NCBI GenBank assembly: GCA_022010095.1
Contig: CP091739.1
Location: forward strand, 434,001-498,000
Length of the DNA stretch: 64,000 nucleotides
Reading direction: 5' to 3'
Source of the DNA: Clostridium sp.
Lineage (GTDB): Bacteria; Bacillota_I; Bacilli_A; RF39; UBA660
Shown here: positions 42,264-54,030 of the stretch, piece after piece
Numbering within the stretch: position 1 is the first letter of the stretch
Layout of the letters: the number at the start of each line of letters is the position of its first letter
Program-made: the position numbers and the translations under genes
The notes under the pieces: model-generated
The model's input: the letters and a program-made list of their open reading frames with translations, nothing else
The model's database searches: none
What the model was told of the DNA's origin: nothing

Positions 42264-42581
42264 TATTCCCTCTGTATTTCAGTTATACTATTGATACTTG
42301 AATAAGATTTAAATAGTTTATCTTCAAATACTTTGTATAATGAATCAGCACCAAGAAAAACTAAATAATCCTACCCAAACTGCATTAATAATATCATAAT
42401 TTGTAAATGATAAAGTAAAGACTATACCAAATAACATAGATATTAAAAAAATGAAATATATATTAAACAAGAACTACACTTAATAAATGATACAGATTTG
42501 AATTTTTGTACAAATGCTGTAGATAAAACACTAGAAACAGAACCTATAATAAGTAAAAGATTTAATTAATTCAATATTCAT
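42263..42581 (-). CDS. Holin-like small membrane protein
   Basis: About 105 residues: MNIELIKSFLIIGSVSSVLS, KFKSVSFIKCSSC, LIYISFFISMLFGIVFTLSF, WVGLFSFLGADSLYKVFEDK. Two or three hydrophobic helices and a charged C-terminal tail, small size and TAATG overlap with an M23 endolysin support a phage holin. Corrections near 42560, 42475, 42450, 42350. No other phage structural gene is beside it. Confidence 0.62.
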
Positions 42582-42649
42582 ATTCACACTTCTTCACCCA
42601 CTATATTATAAGCAATTATTAAAATATTGAATATTTAATTAACACAAAT

Positions 42650-43791
42650 TTAATCAATTATAAATTCTGCTGTTACATAATATTTCTTACATTCTTCATC
42701 ACATGGATCATCTTTTGTAATTACATCTTTTACAATTCTATATTTACCTTTATCAAGAAGTCCATATCCATATGTATAATCAATATCAAAAGTTAATTTA
42801 CCATTTTTATCTGGATGATATGCCATAGAATTAAACACAAGTTCACTTTTTGGTGATAAATAATACCATTTACCATTTCTTTCATAATCTATTCTATAAC
42901 TACTTCCATATATATATTCATTTTTTTACTATGATCAGTTATTACCACTGTAAGACTACCATTCTTAACATTTATTGCTTTCATATCTACATCGCTAAGT
43001 GTTTCAATATCACTTTTTACCTATATCTTTATTAACATATATTTCATTATTGATTTGTTCATTCTTACTTCTATTTGTTTCACGTACTTCAAGCAAAACA
43101 GCATACTTAAAGATATTTTCTATTGTATCATCAAAATCTTCATATGCCATAAATGTAAATTCGTATGTTTTTTACCTGGTATTAAAGTATATGTACTATT
43201 TATACTTACATTTCCTACATTACCATTATTTTTGTTCAAGTTTGGCATAGTAAAATTTAGAATCATTTTTTTATCAATTGTAGAAGACAATACTTTATAT
43301 GTTCTAGTAAAATTTATATTATTACTTTTGTCATGTCCACAATATTCACCATCTAACTTATTAACCATTTCATCATTACCAATATAAATATCTTTATTAC
43401 CATTTATTGTATTACAAAAATATTACTGTATAACTACCTTTTTTTATATATAGATGTTCCTCCATCATAAAGCATAAGTTTAGTTAAATTCTCTCGTGAT
43501 AATTCTGTATCTAAATAACTCTTAAATTTATCAAAAGTAGTTTGCTTCTTTTTAATAGATTCTTTTACTGAATAACAATTATCTTTTTTATCACAAAACA
43601 TTGCATTATCTATTCCATAGTAATATACATTTCTATTTTTTTATATCTAAATACTTTTATTTAATTCTTTTTACATCACTATTATTTATAGTAAAGTATT
43701 CTATATCAATTTTTATGATAAATATTTTTTTAAATAATATAAATAGTATTATAAGAAGTAGTATGCTTAATGAATATATTATAATTCTCAT
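42650..43791 (-). CDS. Membrane-anchored protein with C-terminal Big_14-like domain
   Basis: About 380 residues. N-terminal transmembrane helix (IIYSLSILLLIILFILF) with Arg before it, then an extracytoplasmic region with Cys pairs (MFCDKKDNC) and strands (INFTRTYKVLSS, NVSINSTYTLIPGKKY). The C-terminal part YRIDYERNGKWYYLSP ... FDIDYTYGYGLLDKGKYRIVKDV ... YYVTAEFII matches the pattern of Bacterial Ig-like Big_14 domains. Start MRIIIYS is inferred; site weak. The gene is directly downstream of an XRE regulator. Corrections near 43733, 43670, 43640, 43445, 43170, 43015, 42925. Confidence 0.62.
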
Positions 43792-43804
43792 TTTTCTCTT
43801 TTTA

Positions 43805-44086
43805 TTATTTTTTTATTGTTTTTTTGAGTGTATCAATTATATTTTTCTTCTGTTCTTTTTTTAATATATCTTTGTCTATAGTTTCTCCATTCATAAGTTC
43901 ACTTAGTGATATATCAAATATTTCACATATAGATTTAAAAAGAGAAACATCAGGTAACCTTCTTCCATTTTCCCAATGTGAAACTGCTCTATCTGTAACG
44001 TTAAGTTTAGATGCAAGTTCTGCTTGAGTCATGTTTTTCTCTTTTCTCTTTTTAGCAATGAATTTACCTATTTTCTCTTGATTCAT
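43805..44086 (-). CDS. XRE-family helix-turn-helix regulator
   Basis: 93 residues. MNQEKIGKFIAKKRKEKNMT, QAELASKLNVTDRAVSHWEN, GRRLPDVSLFKSICEIFDIS is a textbook lambda-repressor-like HTH, followed by a lysine-rich C-terminus. AGGTGA lies before the ATG. A one-base correction at 43808 would extend the C-terminus to an ATGA overlap with the next gene, consistent with an operon. Probable regulator of the Big_14-like membrane protein. Confidence 0.9.
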   Translation of the reverse strand: MNQEKIGKFIAKKRKEKNMTQAELASKLNVTDRAVSHWENGRRLPDVSLFKSICEIFDISLSELMNGETIDKDILKKEQKKNIIDTLKKTIKK

Positions 44087-44093
44087 GTGTCAC

Positions 44094-44148
44094 CTCTACT
44101 AAAATAATAATATAAATATTGTATTTTGTATACACACACTTAGTAGAG
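44094..44148. promoter_or_regulatory. Inverted repeat upstream of XRE gene
   Basis: CTCTACTAA (44094-44102) and TTAGTAGAG (44140-44148) are perfect 9-nt arms about 37 nt apart, in the leader of the XRE gene and covering the ribosome-binding side and the stop of the gene upstream. It could be a pair of operator half-sites or an RNA hairpin. No U-tract follows. Confidence 0.4.
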
Positions 44149-45054
44149 TTTAAAATTTTTATTAAACGTTTTTCTCATTACTTCTTCATTTCCTTTATTT
44201 AAAGTAATGATATTTACTGAAGGACCAAGTATATTATTTATAACTGGAAAAGTTAAGATTGGATTAACAGCACCATTTATTACAAAAAATGTACCATAAC
44301 ATTCCATATCTCCATGGGCATATTTAGGAAAGAACTTTGATTGTGGAGATATTAATCCATATGTTTTAACAAATGGTATTACTCCGTTATGCATATGTCC
44401 TGATAATACTAAATCAGTATTTTTCAAGTGTATGAAGTTTTTCCATCTTCTAAAGATTCTAATAATGGTGAAGATGAATGTGTAAGTAATATATTATAAG
44501 TTTTTGTCATCAAATGATGGATTAAATGTACTGATAAAATCATTCATAAAGTATCCTGTATCTTCATGAAATCTTTCATAATAATCAAAATCTGGTGAGT
44601 ATGCTGTTAGGTTGAATCCTTCATGTGAAACGAGTTCATTATTTTTTTACCGAATATATATTTCTAAAGCTAGCAATAAAATCACGATATTTTTTTGAAG
44701 GTCTGCTTTTAGTCCACTTTCTCATAGTATCTTTAGTCATTTGATCATGATTACCATATGAAACAAATGTAGGTATTCCATTTGTAAAGTTTCTTAAACT
44801 TGAAGATATTTTTTTCTAAATTCTCTATCTTCTAAATCTCTTACATCATTTATAACATCACCTGTTATTAATATAGTATCAATTTTTGGCATATCTCCAT
44901 TTTTCAAATATTACTTTATGCACACTCTTTAAATTGCTAAGTCCAAGTATTTTTTTCCATTATTATTCATATAATGAATATCACTCATTGAAAGAATCGT
45001 TTTAGGCTCATCAATTTTATGAGAAGAAATATCAATCATTTTAACAAAGCACAT
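44140..45054 (-). CDS. Calcineurin-like metallophosphoesterase
   Basis: About 305 residues. Metal-binding blocks in order: ILSMSDIHY (D-x-H), TILITGDVIND (GD), FVSYGNHDQ (GNHD), ILLTHSSSP, and LVLSGHMHNGV (GHxH). Related to YkuE-like phosphoesterases but without the N-terminal membrane helix or Tat signal. Substrate unknown. Start ATG 45052-45054 with AGAGGTG. Corrections near 44955, 44905, 44815, 44690, 44650, 44503 and 44425. Confidence 0.83.
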
Positions 45055-45114
45055 AGTATTCACCTCTAATTGGTTGTATATTGTATAACAAACTATCACA
45101 AAAACTCAATATAA

Positions 45115-45991
45115 TTATATTAATATTTCTAATATTCTATTTAGATATTCTTTATCATCAAATTCATTAATTGCGAAGCATTTTTTTACCTAAGTCTTTA
45201 AATGATGAGCCACATGAATATAATTTATTTTTTTATCTAATATAATAAATCTATCATGAAAAAGAATTATTATATATAAATTTTTATATTATTGTATTGA
45301 CTTTCATATTTACTTTTTTTAATACTTCGTCTATATTTTTTTAGAAACAATTATAATTGATTTATTAATGTTCTTTAATAAATCTAATAATTCCTTTCCG
45401 GCATAATTATCTATTATTATAATTTCTTTATCTGCTTTATTTAAAATATCTAATAATAATGAATATGCATCGTAAAGTTCTCCTTCGAAAAATATATTTT
45501 TACTTATTTCCTCATTGTATTTAAATTTATCAAATGTTTTTTTCTAAATTTAATATTCTATTTTTCATGATTAATTAACATTTCATTTGTAAGTATTGTA
45601 TTTGCAAAAATATTTTTCTCATTTTGACAAATGCATCTATTATTTGTATATTCACTTTAACTGCAATATCACTTTTAAGAAGTCCAGATAACATCATTAT
45701 TCCTTGTTCTGTTAAAACATAAGGTAAATATCTTGTACCCCCATGTGTAAGTTCATTCCTTAAACTTGAGATCACATTTTGTGATTTCAAGTCTGTCATT
45801 TCTTCCATAGTCAATTGAAAACAAAAAGTTTTAGGAAATCTCATAATATTTCTTTTAATTGTTTGATTTATAATTCTCGTTTCAGTTTTGTATAATTTTG
45901 CTACATCAGTAGATAACATAACTTGTACTCCCCTTATTTCATAAATCATATCTTCAATTTTTTTGATTTTTCCTTTTATTATTTCATTCAT
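45115..45991 (-). CDS. ORF6N-domain protein with PLD-like C-terminal part
   Basis: About 290 residues. N-terminal ORF6N: YEIRGVQVMLSTDVAKLYKT, ETRIINQTIKRNIMRFPKTF, RNELTHGGTRYLPYVLTEQG, MMLSGLL; this is the KilA-N-related DNA-binding module of phage antirepressors. The second half (IIIIDNYAGKELLDLLKNIN, SIIIVSKNIDEV, FHDRFIILDKKIIYSCGSS, FKDLGKKCFAINEFDDKEYL) resembles a phospholipase D-type fold with a single H-x-R-F motif. Known as a common chromosomal ORF6N architecture in gut Bacillota. AAGGAG before the ATG at 45989-45991. Corrections near 45610, 45540, 45340, 45305, 45228, 45185. Confidence 0.8.
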
Positions 45992-46010
45992 ATTTGCTCC
46001 TTTCAAAATA

Positions 46011-46045
46011 AAAAAAGAGAAACCTATTTTTATATAAGTTTCTCC
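46011..46045 (-). terminator. Terminator between ppdK and the ORF6N gene
   Basis: GAGAAAC ... GTTTCTC hairpin with TTTTTTT after it on the minus strand. Confidence 0.75.
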
Positions 46046-46116
46046 GCATCATGTATATTTTATTTTGCCTTTAAAATATACTTTATCGTCCTAATTGTCT
46101 TTAAATATCAGGCAAA

Positions 46117-48737
46117 CTATTTATTATTGATAGCAGCTTGAGCAGCAGCTAATCTAGCAATAGGTACTCTATATGGACTACAAGATACATAATCAAGTCC
46201 TACTCTATGACAGAAGTCGATAGTAGCTGGGTCTCCACCATGTTCACCACAAATTCCAAGATGAATATCTTTTCTTGTTTTACGTCCCATTTCAGCAGCC
46301 ATTTTAACTAACTTACCTACACCTTTTTCATCTATTCTAGCAAATGGATCGCTTTCTAAGATTTGTTTGTTGTAGTAATCATTTAAAAATTTACCAGCAT
46401 CATCACGACTAAATCCAAATGTCATTTGAGTTAAATCGTTAGTACCAAATGAGAAGAATTCAGCTTCTTCAGCAATTTCATCAGCTGTAAGTGCAGCTCT
46501 TGGTATTTCAATCATTGTACCAATCTTATAATCTAATTTATAATTTTGTTCTTTAAATACTTCATTAATTGTATCAACTACAATACCTTTAACGTAAGCA
46601 AGTTCTTTCTTTTCTCCAACTAGTGGAATCATAATTTCTGGAACTACTTTAATTCCTGATTTATCTACATTAATAGCAGCTTCCATAACAGCTCTTGTTT
46701 GCATTTTAGCAATTTCTGGATATGTTACAGCAAGTCTACAACCTCTGTGTCCCATCATTGGGTTGAATTCATGTAATGTAGCAATTTTATCTTTTAATGC
46801 TTCAAATGTCATTCCAAGTTCTTTTGCAAGTGGTTTAATTTCTTCATCAGTATGTGGAACGAATTCATGTAGAGGTGGATCTAAGAATCTTATTGTTACT
46901 GGGTAACCTTTCATTTCTTTATATAATTCTTCGAAGTCTCCTCTTTGCATTGGTAATAATTTAGCTAATGCTTTTTCTCTTTGTTCTACTGTATCAGATA
47001 CGATCATTTGACGAATAGCAAAGATTCTTTCTTCTTCAAAGAACATATGTTCTGTTCTACAAAGTCCGATTCCTTCAGCACCAAATTTTAATGCTTGTTT
47101 AGCATCTCTTGGAGTATCAGCATTAGTTCTAACTTGTAATTTTCTTACTTCATCAGCCCATTTCATAAATGTTTCAAAGTCACCACTAATTTCTGGTTCA
47201 ACAGTTTTAACTTCTCCACCATATACTTTACCAGTACTTCCATCTACTGAAATATAATCTCCTTCTTTAAATACTTCTCCATCTTTAGTAGTTAAAGTTT
47301 TATTTTCCTCACTTATTGTTAGTTCACCACAACCAGAAACACAACATCTACCCATACCACGAGCAACAACAGCTGCATGACTTGTCATACCACCACGAAT
47401 AGTAAGTACACCTTTAGCTAGATTCATTCCTTCGATATCTTCTGGTGAAGTTTCAAGTCTAACAAGAATTGTATCTTCTCCTCTTTTAGCAGCTTCAGTT
47501 ACTTCTTCAGCAGTAAAGTAAATCTTACCACAACCAGCACCTGGACTAGCAGCTAAACCAGTAGCGATAACTTTTGCTTCTTTTAATGCTTCAGTATCAA
47601 AATTAGGGTGTAATAATTGATCTAATTGTTTAGGTTCAACTTTTAATAATGCTTCTTCTTTAGTAAGCATTCCTTCATTATATAAATCTACTGCGATTTT
47701 TAATGCTGCAGCAGCAGTTCTTTTACCATTTCTAGTTTGAAGCATGAATAGCTTTCCATTTTCAATAGTAAATTCCATATCTTGCATATCTTTATAATGT
47801 TTCTCAAGAATTTCACAAGTTTTAACAAATTCATTATATGCTTCTGGCATTGTTTCAGCTAGAGTATCAATTGTTTTTGGAGTACGAACACCAGCAACAA
47901 CATCTTCTCCTTGTGCATTCATTAGGTATTCACCATAAAGTTTCTTTTCACCTGTAGCAGGGTTTCTTGTGAATGCAACACCTGTTCCACAGTCTTCTCC
48001 TTTATTTCCATATACCATTTCTTGAACGTTAACTGCAGTTCCCCAACTAGATGGAATGTCATTCATACGTCTATAATAAATAGCTCTTTCATTATTCCAA
48101 CTTCTAAATACAGCTGTAACTGCTTCGATTAATTGTTCTTTTGGATCTTGTGGGAATTCTACTCCTGAAAGTTCTTTATAAACATCTTTGAATTTCATTG
48201 CGATTTCATACATATCATTTTCATCTAATTCTGTATCATAAGAAACACCTTTGTCACTCTTATATTTATCTAATATTCTTTCAAAAGAATTTTTTTAGAA
48301 TATCCTTTAACAACATCTGCGAACATCATTATAAATCTTCTATATGAGTCATAAACAAATCTCTTATTATTTGTTGCTTTTGCGAATGATACACAAACTT
48401 CATCATTAAGTCCTAAGTTAAGAATCGTATCCATCATACCAGGCATACTAGCTCTTGCTCCACTACGAACACTAACTAATAATGGATTTTCCATATCACC
48501 CATCTTTTTACCAGTGATTTTTTCAAGCTCACTTAACTTTTCATAGATTTCATCTATGATATCTTTACTAATAACTTTTCCAGCATCATAATATGCAGTA
48601 CAAGCCTCAGTAGTAACTGTAAATCCTCTTGGAACAGGTAATCCTATACTTGTCATTTCTGCTAAGTTAGCACCTTTTCCACCAAGAAGATTTCTCATGT
48701 CTTTATTTCCTTCACTAAACATGTAAACATATTTCAT
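46117..48737 (-). CDS. ppdK: Pyruvate, phosphate dikinase
   Basis: About 873 residues. Interconverts pyruvate + ATP + Pi and PEP + AMP + PPi. N-terminal ATP-grasp ([40 protein letters not shown]), central swivelling domain with phospho-His in [16 protein letters not shown], and C-terminal barrel ([61 protein letters not shown]). ATG 48735-48737 after AGGAGAT. A single frame break at 48289: 7 A are present, 8 give the expected reading [12 protein letters not shown]. Codon use here is less extreme than around it, as expected for a highly expressed gene. Confidence 0.97.
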
Positions 48738-48880
48738 ATTTAATAAATCTCCTCCCTATCTAAACAATATCTTGCTACGACTTAAACATTATACCATATA
48801 GTTTCTTCTATAAGAAGAAAAATATTAAATTTTTTACAAAAAAATCACTTAAAAAGAAGAATTACTTCTTCAATATATAT

Positions 48881-49474
48881 TTATTCATCCAAAGACGTTA
48901 TACCAAGTACTTTTTCTAAATAACATTTGCCACATAATGATTCATATTCTACATGATTTTCACCATCTATTGCTACTTGATCTCCACTTGATGTAAACTT
49001 ACCATCAACTATTCTTCCATTGAATTTAGCTCTTTTACCACATCTGCATATTGTAATTAACTCTTCTAGGCAATCGCATACTTCAAATAATCTTAAACTA
49101 CCTGGAAAAGCCATTGTTTTAAAATCACTTCTAAGTCCATAACATATAACAGGCTTATTTTTTAGTTTAGTAAACATAAATAATTCATCAACTTGGTCTC
49201 TTGTTAAGAATTGTGCTTCATCTATTAATATACAAACAACATCTTCAGGTAGACTATTCAAATAATCAATAATCTTTTCATCACTTTTAACAACATGATC
49301 AACTTCTCTAGTAAGACCTATTCTAGTAACTATTTTATTGTCTCCTTTAGTATCAATACCTGGCTTTAATATTGCTACTTTCATACCTCTTTCTTCATAA
49401 TTATGTGCTACTTGTAATAATAGCGTAGTTTTTCCACTATTCATAGCTCCATATCTAAAATATAATTTACTCAT
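48881..49474 (-). CDS. tdk: Thymidine kinase
   Basis: About 197 residues, intact. Walker A in [36 protein letters not shown] (Walker B/DEAQF), [14 protein letters not shown], and the zinc-binding cysteines in [10 protein letters not shown] and [11 protein letters not shown]. Salvages thymidine to dTMP. ATG 49472-49474 follows AAGGAGGG and overlaps the xer stop. Confidence 0.95.
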   Translation of the reverse strand: MSKLYFRYGAMNSGKTTLLLQVAHNYEERGMKVAILKPGIDTKGDNKIVTRIGLTREVDHVVKSDEKIIDYLNSLPEDVVCILIDEAQFLTRDQVDELFMFTKLKNKPVICYGLRSDFKTMAFPGSLRLFEVCDCLEELITICRCGKRAKFNGRIVDGKFTSSGDQVAIDGENHVEYESLCGKCYLEKVLGITSLDE

Positions 49475-50369
49475 CTTTGTCCCTCCTTGGAAAACATTCA
49501 TAATAAACTTCTTTTAAATGTTCATTAGTTACATGTGTATATATTTCAGTAGCTTTAAGTGAAGAATGACCAAGTAACTCTTGAACAACTTTAATATCAC
49601 AACCATTATTAAGCATATCAGTTGCAAATGTATGTCTTAATACATGTGGTGTTACATGAGTTTTTAATAGATAACTTCTTCATTATATTATCTATTATAT
49701 ATCTAATTCGCCATCAGTAATTTGTTCTCCTTTACTATTTAAAAAAATAAATAATTATTATTTTTTCTTACATGAGTTTTTAAATATTTAAGAAGTACCT
49801 CTTCAGCATAATCACCATAATAAACTATTCTTTCTTTATTACCTTTTCCACATACTATAATCCTTTTATTATTAAAATCTATATCACTTAATTTAATATT
49901 AATAAGTTCACTAACTCTAACACCTGTCGCATATAACATTTCAATAATAAGTCTATCTCTTATTCCATCTTTATCTTTAGATGATTCATTTATTATTTCA
50001 AGTAAATCATTATAATATAGAAATTTAGGTAATTTCTTTTTCCTTTTTTAGGATAAGTAACTTTTACAAGAGGATAATCTTTTTTATCGATATAATCATT
50101 TTTATATAGAAACTTATAAAATGATTTAAGAGAACTTATCTTTCTTGATACGCTAGTACTTTTTCTCTTTCTTAAGATTTAAATATTCTAAATAATCACG
50201 AACATCATCATATTTAACTTTATCAAAGTCCATCTTAACAAATTCATGAAAATAATATAAATCATTTATATAAGATATAATTGTATTCTCTGAATAATTC
50301 TTATTTCTTATATAATTTAAAAAAACTCTGAAATTAAATATATTTTTACAAAAATTCTTCCTTATCCAT
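49467..50369 (-). CDS. xerD: Tyrosine recombinase, XerC/XerD-like
   Basis: About 300 residues. N-terminal SAM-like core binding domain ([54 protein letters not shown]), catalytic domain with [13 protein letters not shown] (Arg I), [16 protein letters not shown] (H-x-x-R), [16 protein letters not shown] (His and nucleophile Tyr). Length and motifs fit chromosome-dimer resolution XerC/D; which of the two is uncertain. A TATAAT sits six nt before the ATG with no clear ribosome-binding site, so the message may be leaderless. Corrections near 50340, 50165, 50045, 49745 and 49690. Confidence 0.85.
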
Positions 50370-50594
50370 AATTTAATTATAATATAATTTTTAAATAAAT
50401 AAAAAAAGTTATAGTGTATATAAAATGCAAAGAGAACTTTTTTTAAGTTCTCTAATCTATATAAACACCAGTTGGTGACACTATATTTTTATGGATTATA
50501 TGTAATAAGTTGCATATTTTTTTAAGAGGAATCATTATATTATTAAGTAATCTAAGGAATTTCTTGAATAGTTATAATATTATATAACTATCTA

Positions 50595-51046
50595 TTATAT
50601 ATTATGATTAACATTGTTAAGTTTATAGTAAATTTGTAATGTTTTTTTATATTTATTTGATTTCAAATATGTCTTTATATTTAATATTGAATTTTTTTCA
50701 TTACATTCTTCAAAAAGTTCCTTTTTAATTCTATTTCATAAGTGTTATTATTAATTCTATTTAGTGTACAGTTACATTCACTCTCTAAATACATCCAACC
50801 TTTATCATCTTCATAAGGTAGTCCCATGATATATTTTTGATATATCTTTTTTATCATTAATTTTAAGTTCCTTAATCCAATTAATATCATACATTGTTTC
50901 TATGCTTAATCTAAAAATCATTTGTTACACATGTAATATATAGAACATTACACTTTCTCTTTTTCACCATCAATTGTACCTTCAAATAAATCAAAATTAA
51001 CATATCTTTCTAGCACATCTATATTTTTATTATTAATTATTAGCAT
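50595..51046 (-). CDS. Hypothetical protein
   Basis: About 150 residues: MLIINNKNIDVLERYVNFDL, FEGTIDGEKRKCNVLYITC, INWIKELKINDKKDISKIY, IMGLPYEDDKGWMYLESECN, CTLNRINNNTYEIELKKELF. A mixed alpha/beta small protein without a signal peptide. AGGATGTG before ATG 51044-51046. Five A/T-run corrections (50955, 50912, 50860, 50835, 50705) join two open segments. No family recognised. It lies directly downstream of the YhcG nuclease gene. Confidence 0.5.
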
Positions 51047-51072
51047 ATATATCACATCCTATAAATATTATA

Positions 51073-51970
51073 TCACACCAATTCATATTCTCTAGCAATT
51101 ATTCTATCATCAGAACAATATTTAATCACATATTTATTATCTTGTTTACAAATAATGATACCAACTGTATCATTTTCTTCTATTGTTTTAATATTCTTAT
51201 CTATATAATTCATATATGTCATAATTTGACCAGTATGTTCTTTCTTTAATTCAGTTACTTTAATTCTACGACTACATAACACCTATATTTAATATTATAA
51301 AGTAATAAATCAATATAGTTGTATCTATTACCTAATTTAATTGGATATTCACTTTTTTTATAAAAAGTAAACCCTATTCCTAATTCTTCTAAAAAAAGTT
51401 TTTCAATATCTTCTAGGATTAGTTTTTTTGTAATATTTTTTTCTGATAATATATCATATTTATTATCATTCTTAATCTTAATTGGATTCTTTACAAAGTC
51501 AACTACATTTTTGTTTGGCTTGATTTAGCAATTTATTTTTTTGTGAATTCAGGAAGCCTTTCATATTCGTTAGATTTTTATTTTTTTCTTTTTAACTGTC
51601 TTATTGATAAATTATTTAATTCAGCTATTTTAACATAGTATTGAAATTTATTATCATCAAACCAAAGAATTTCACAATAATAACTCCAACTTAATTTGGC
51701 AGACAGTGTTTGCCACTTTTGAGAAACTTTATAAAATTGTCTCATATTTCTTAAATTTCTTTGACTATACCCTGAGCCTAAATCTTCAGTCAATCTTAAT
51801 GAATACTCTTTAATAATACTTTCTCCATATTGATTACCTGCATCTAATAATAATTTGCCAACATTATAGTAAGTATTTAAATCATTTCTATTGATTGAAT
51901 AATTTTTTTAACAGTTTTATTTATTTCGTTATTTATTAATTCATTTTTTTATCTCATTATAATAATTCAT
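51073..51970 (-). CDS. YhcG/DUF1016 PD-(D/E)xK nuclease family protein
   Basis: About 300 residues. N-terminal DUF1016 domain (YYNVGKLLLDAGNQYGESII, LTEDLGSGYSQRNLRNMRQF, LSAKLSWSYYCEILWFDD) and C-terminal nuclease fold with KLGNRYNYIDLLLYNIKYRC (Asp) and YVVVELKVTELKKEHTGQI (E-x-K), then MTYMNYIDKNIKTIEENDTV. The catalytic D and ExK are present. Function in the family is debated (R-loop/DNA processing, defence). AAAGGAG before ATG 51968-51970, 14 nt after comEC. Corrections near 51945, 51905, 51580, 51520, 51435 and 51340. Confidence 0.82.
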
Positions 51971-51983
51971 ATATTACTCCTTT

Positions 51984-54030
51984 CTATGGACTACAGGTTT
52001 CAATCTTTAATTTGTTATTTTTTTAATTTTAAACATAATACTACCATCTTGATCTGTTCTATATATTTTTGAATCATTTAGAGTGTCCAATACTTCCTTA
52101 TTTGGATGACCAAATTTATTATTCTTACCCACTGAAATGATTGAATACTTTGGATTTACACTATTTATAAATTCTTCACTACTACTTGTTTTTAGAACCA
52201 TGATGTCCTACTTTTTAATATAAAAAAACATCACCTATATCATAATTATTCATAATATCTTTTTTTCAGTATTTATAGATGCATCTCCCATAAATAATAA
52301 TTTATAATTATCAATAATAACTAGTAATACTAAACTATCACTATTTTTCATTATTATAAAGTTTACTATTTAGTGAATATATTTCTACATTATCTATCTT
52401 AATATAACTATTATTAAAACTTTTTAACATTAAGTTTCTTTTCAAGTGAATTATATTTGCCTTTATTAGTAAATCTATTTTTTTAACATTAAAATTATTC
52501 ACTAAATCAATACCATATCCAGCATGATCATAGTCTCCATGTGTTATAAATAAATAATCTAACTTCCTTATACCAATACTTTTAAAAAATGGAATAACAT
52601 TATTCTTCATTAAACTATAATTACTTCCTACTTTACCACCTGTATCAATTAAAATACTTTTATTATTTTTAGTGACAATAAGTGCTGAATCTCCTTGACC
52701 AACATCAATAAAATATACATAATTATTTTTTTATCAAAATCACATCTAAAAATATAGAAAAGATAAATATATAATAAACATCTTTTTTTAAGATTAATCT
52801 TTTTTACTATAAGTATCAATAATACATAATAAATTATTATTAAAAAAATAAACTCATTTTTAGGAATTATCAATTTTAAATTCAATATATTAGAACTAAC
52901 TTTAGATACATATTCCATTATTATAATAAGAAAATTAAGTAAAAAAATGATAACTTACTTATAAATACAACAATTATTGATAATGGAAAAAAACTATATA
53001 TGTTACATATGGAATAAAAAAATAAATTATTAATGAATCCTAGTATATTTATTTCATAAGACATATTAATTATTATTGGTAAACTAGATAATGTACTTAA
53101 AATACTTATTACTAATATTGATAATAAATTATTATTAATCTTGTTTTTTTCTCATTAAATAGTAATATAAAAGAAACTTATACAAAAAGATAATATAAAT
53201 CCAGTATCATATATATAGAATGGATTTATAAATAAAAAGTATTGAAAAAAACAATATATAATAAATATTTAGGTTTTTACATAAGGATAATAAACATTAT
53301 TTATACTTGATAATATAAAAAATAATACACTTCTTACGATAGATGGTGTAAAAAGAAGCAATAAATGCAAAGAATATTAAAAAAATAAGCTTGTAATAAA
53401 ATATGATAGCTTTTTCACTTAATTTAATCTTCTTTAATATAAATAATATAATACTACTAAACATAGATACATGTAGACCAGATAATGCAAATAAATGAGT
53501 TATACCATTTATTTTATAATTATTAAGTACTTCACTATCTATATAATATGATTTACCAAGTATAAAAGCATATAAATAATCATTATATTTTTATTGTTTC
53601 TATTCTCTTATAAATAGAATTCTTTATATTTAAAAAAATATTATCATTTTTTTACTTATCATTTTTGATTTTTATCTATTTTTAATAATGTAATAAATGT
53701 ATTTATGATACAAGTAATCTTTATAATTAAAGTTATTAGGAATAGTATTATTATTTGGAATACTTATCTCTCCTTCAATATAAATTTTATCACCAAAAGA
53801 ATAATTATCTTTAAATTCTTTTTACTTTTTTTCATCATTATCAACATAGTATTTACCAATCATATTATCAAAATATATAGTTATTGTTTTATCATTAATT
53901 TTTGTAATCATTAATAATGAGTTCATATGAATTATCAGTGAGTATTGGAACATCTATTTTTCTTATTAATATTAATTAGAAGAAATATACATGTAATAAA
54001 AAAAGTAATATATAGTATAAATAATCACAC
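51984..54030 (-). CDS. comEC: DNA internalisation protein ComEC/Rec2
   Basis: About 680 residues over many broken segments. N-terminal OB-like part, the competence domain with INGITHLFALSGLHVSMFSS, several transmembrane helices, and the C-terminal metallo-beta-lactamase domain: DVGQGDSALI, FITHGDYDHAGYG (metal ligands), LLFMGDAS, LLKVGHHGSKTSSSEEF. Forms the membrane channel for single-stranded DNA uptake; the MBL part is the candidate nuclease. Overlaps comEA at its start, where the initiation codon is uncertain. More than fifteen frame breaks, but all hallmark motifs are conserved, which argues for sequencing error and against decay. Confidence 0.85.

Noticed and set aside
50427..50456. Hairpin GAGAACTT/AAGTTCTC downstream of xerD's upstream region as a terminator
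   Set aside because: The U-tract after the stem is missing on the minus strand, and on the plus strand no gene ends there.
51984..54030. comEC as a pseudogene
   Set aside because: Despite many breaks, competence-domain and metallo-beta-lactamase motifs are fully conserved and each break is a one-base homopolymer change.
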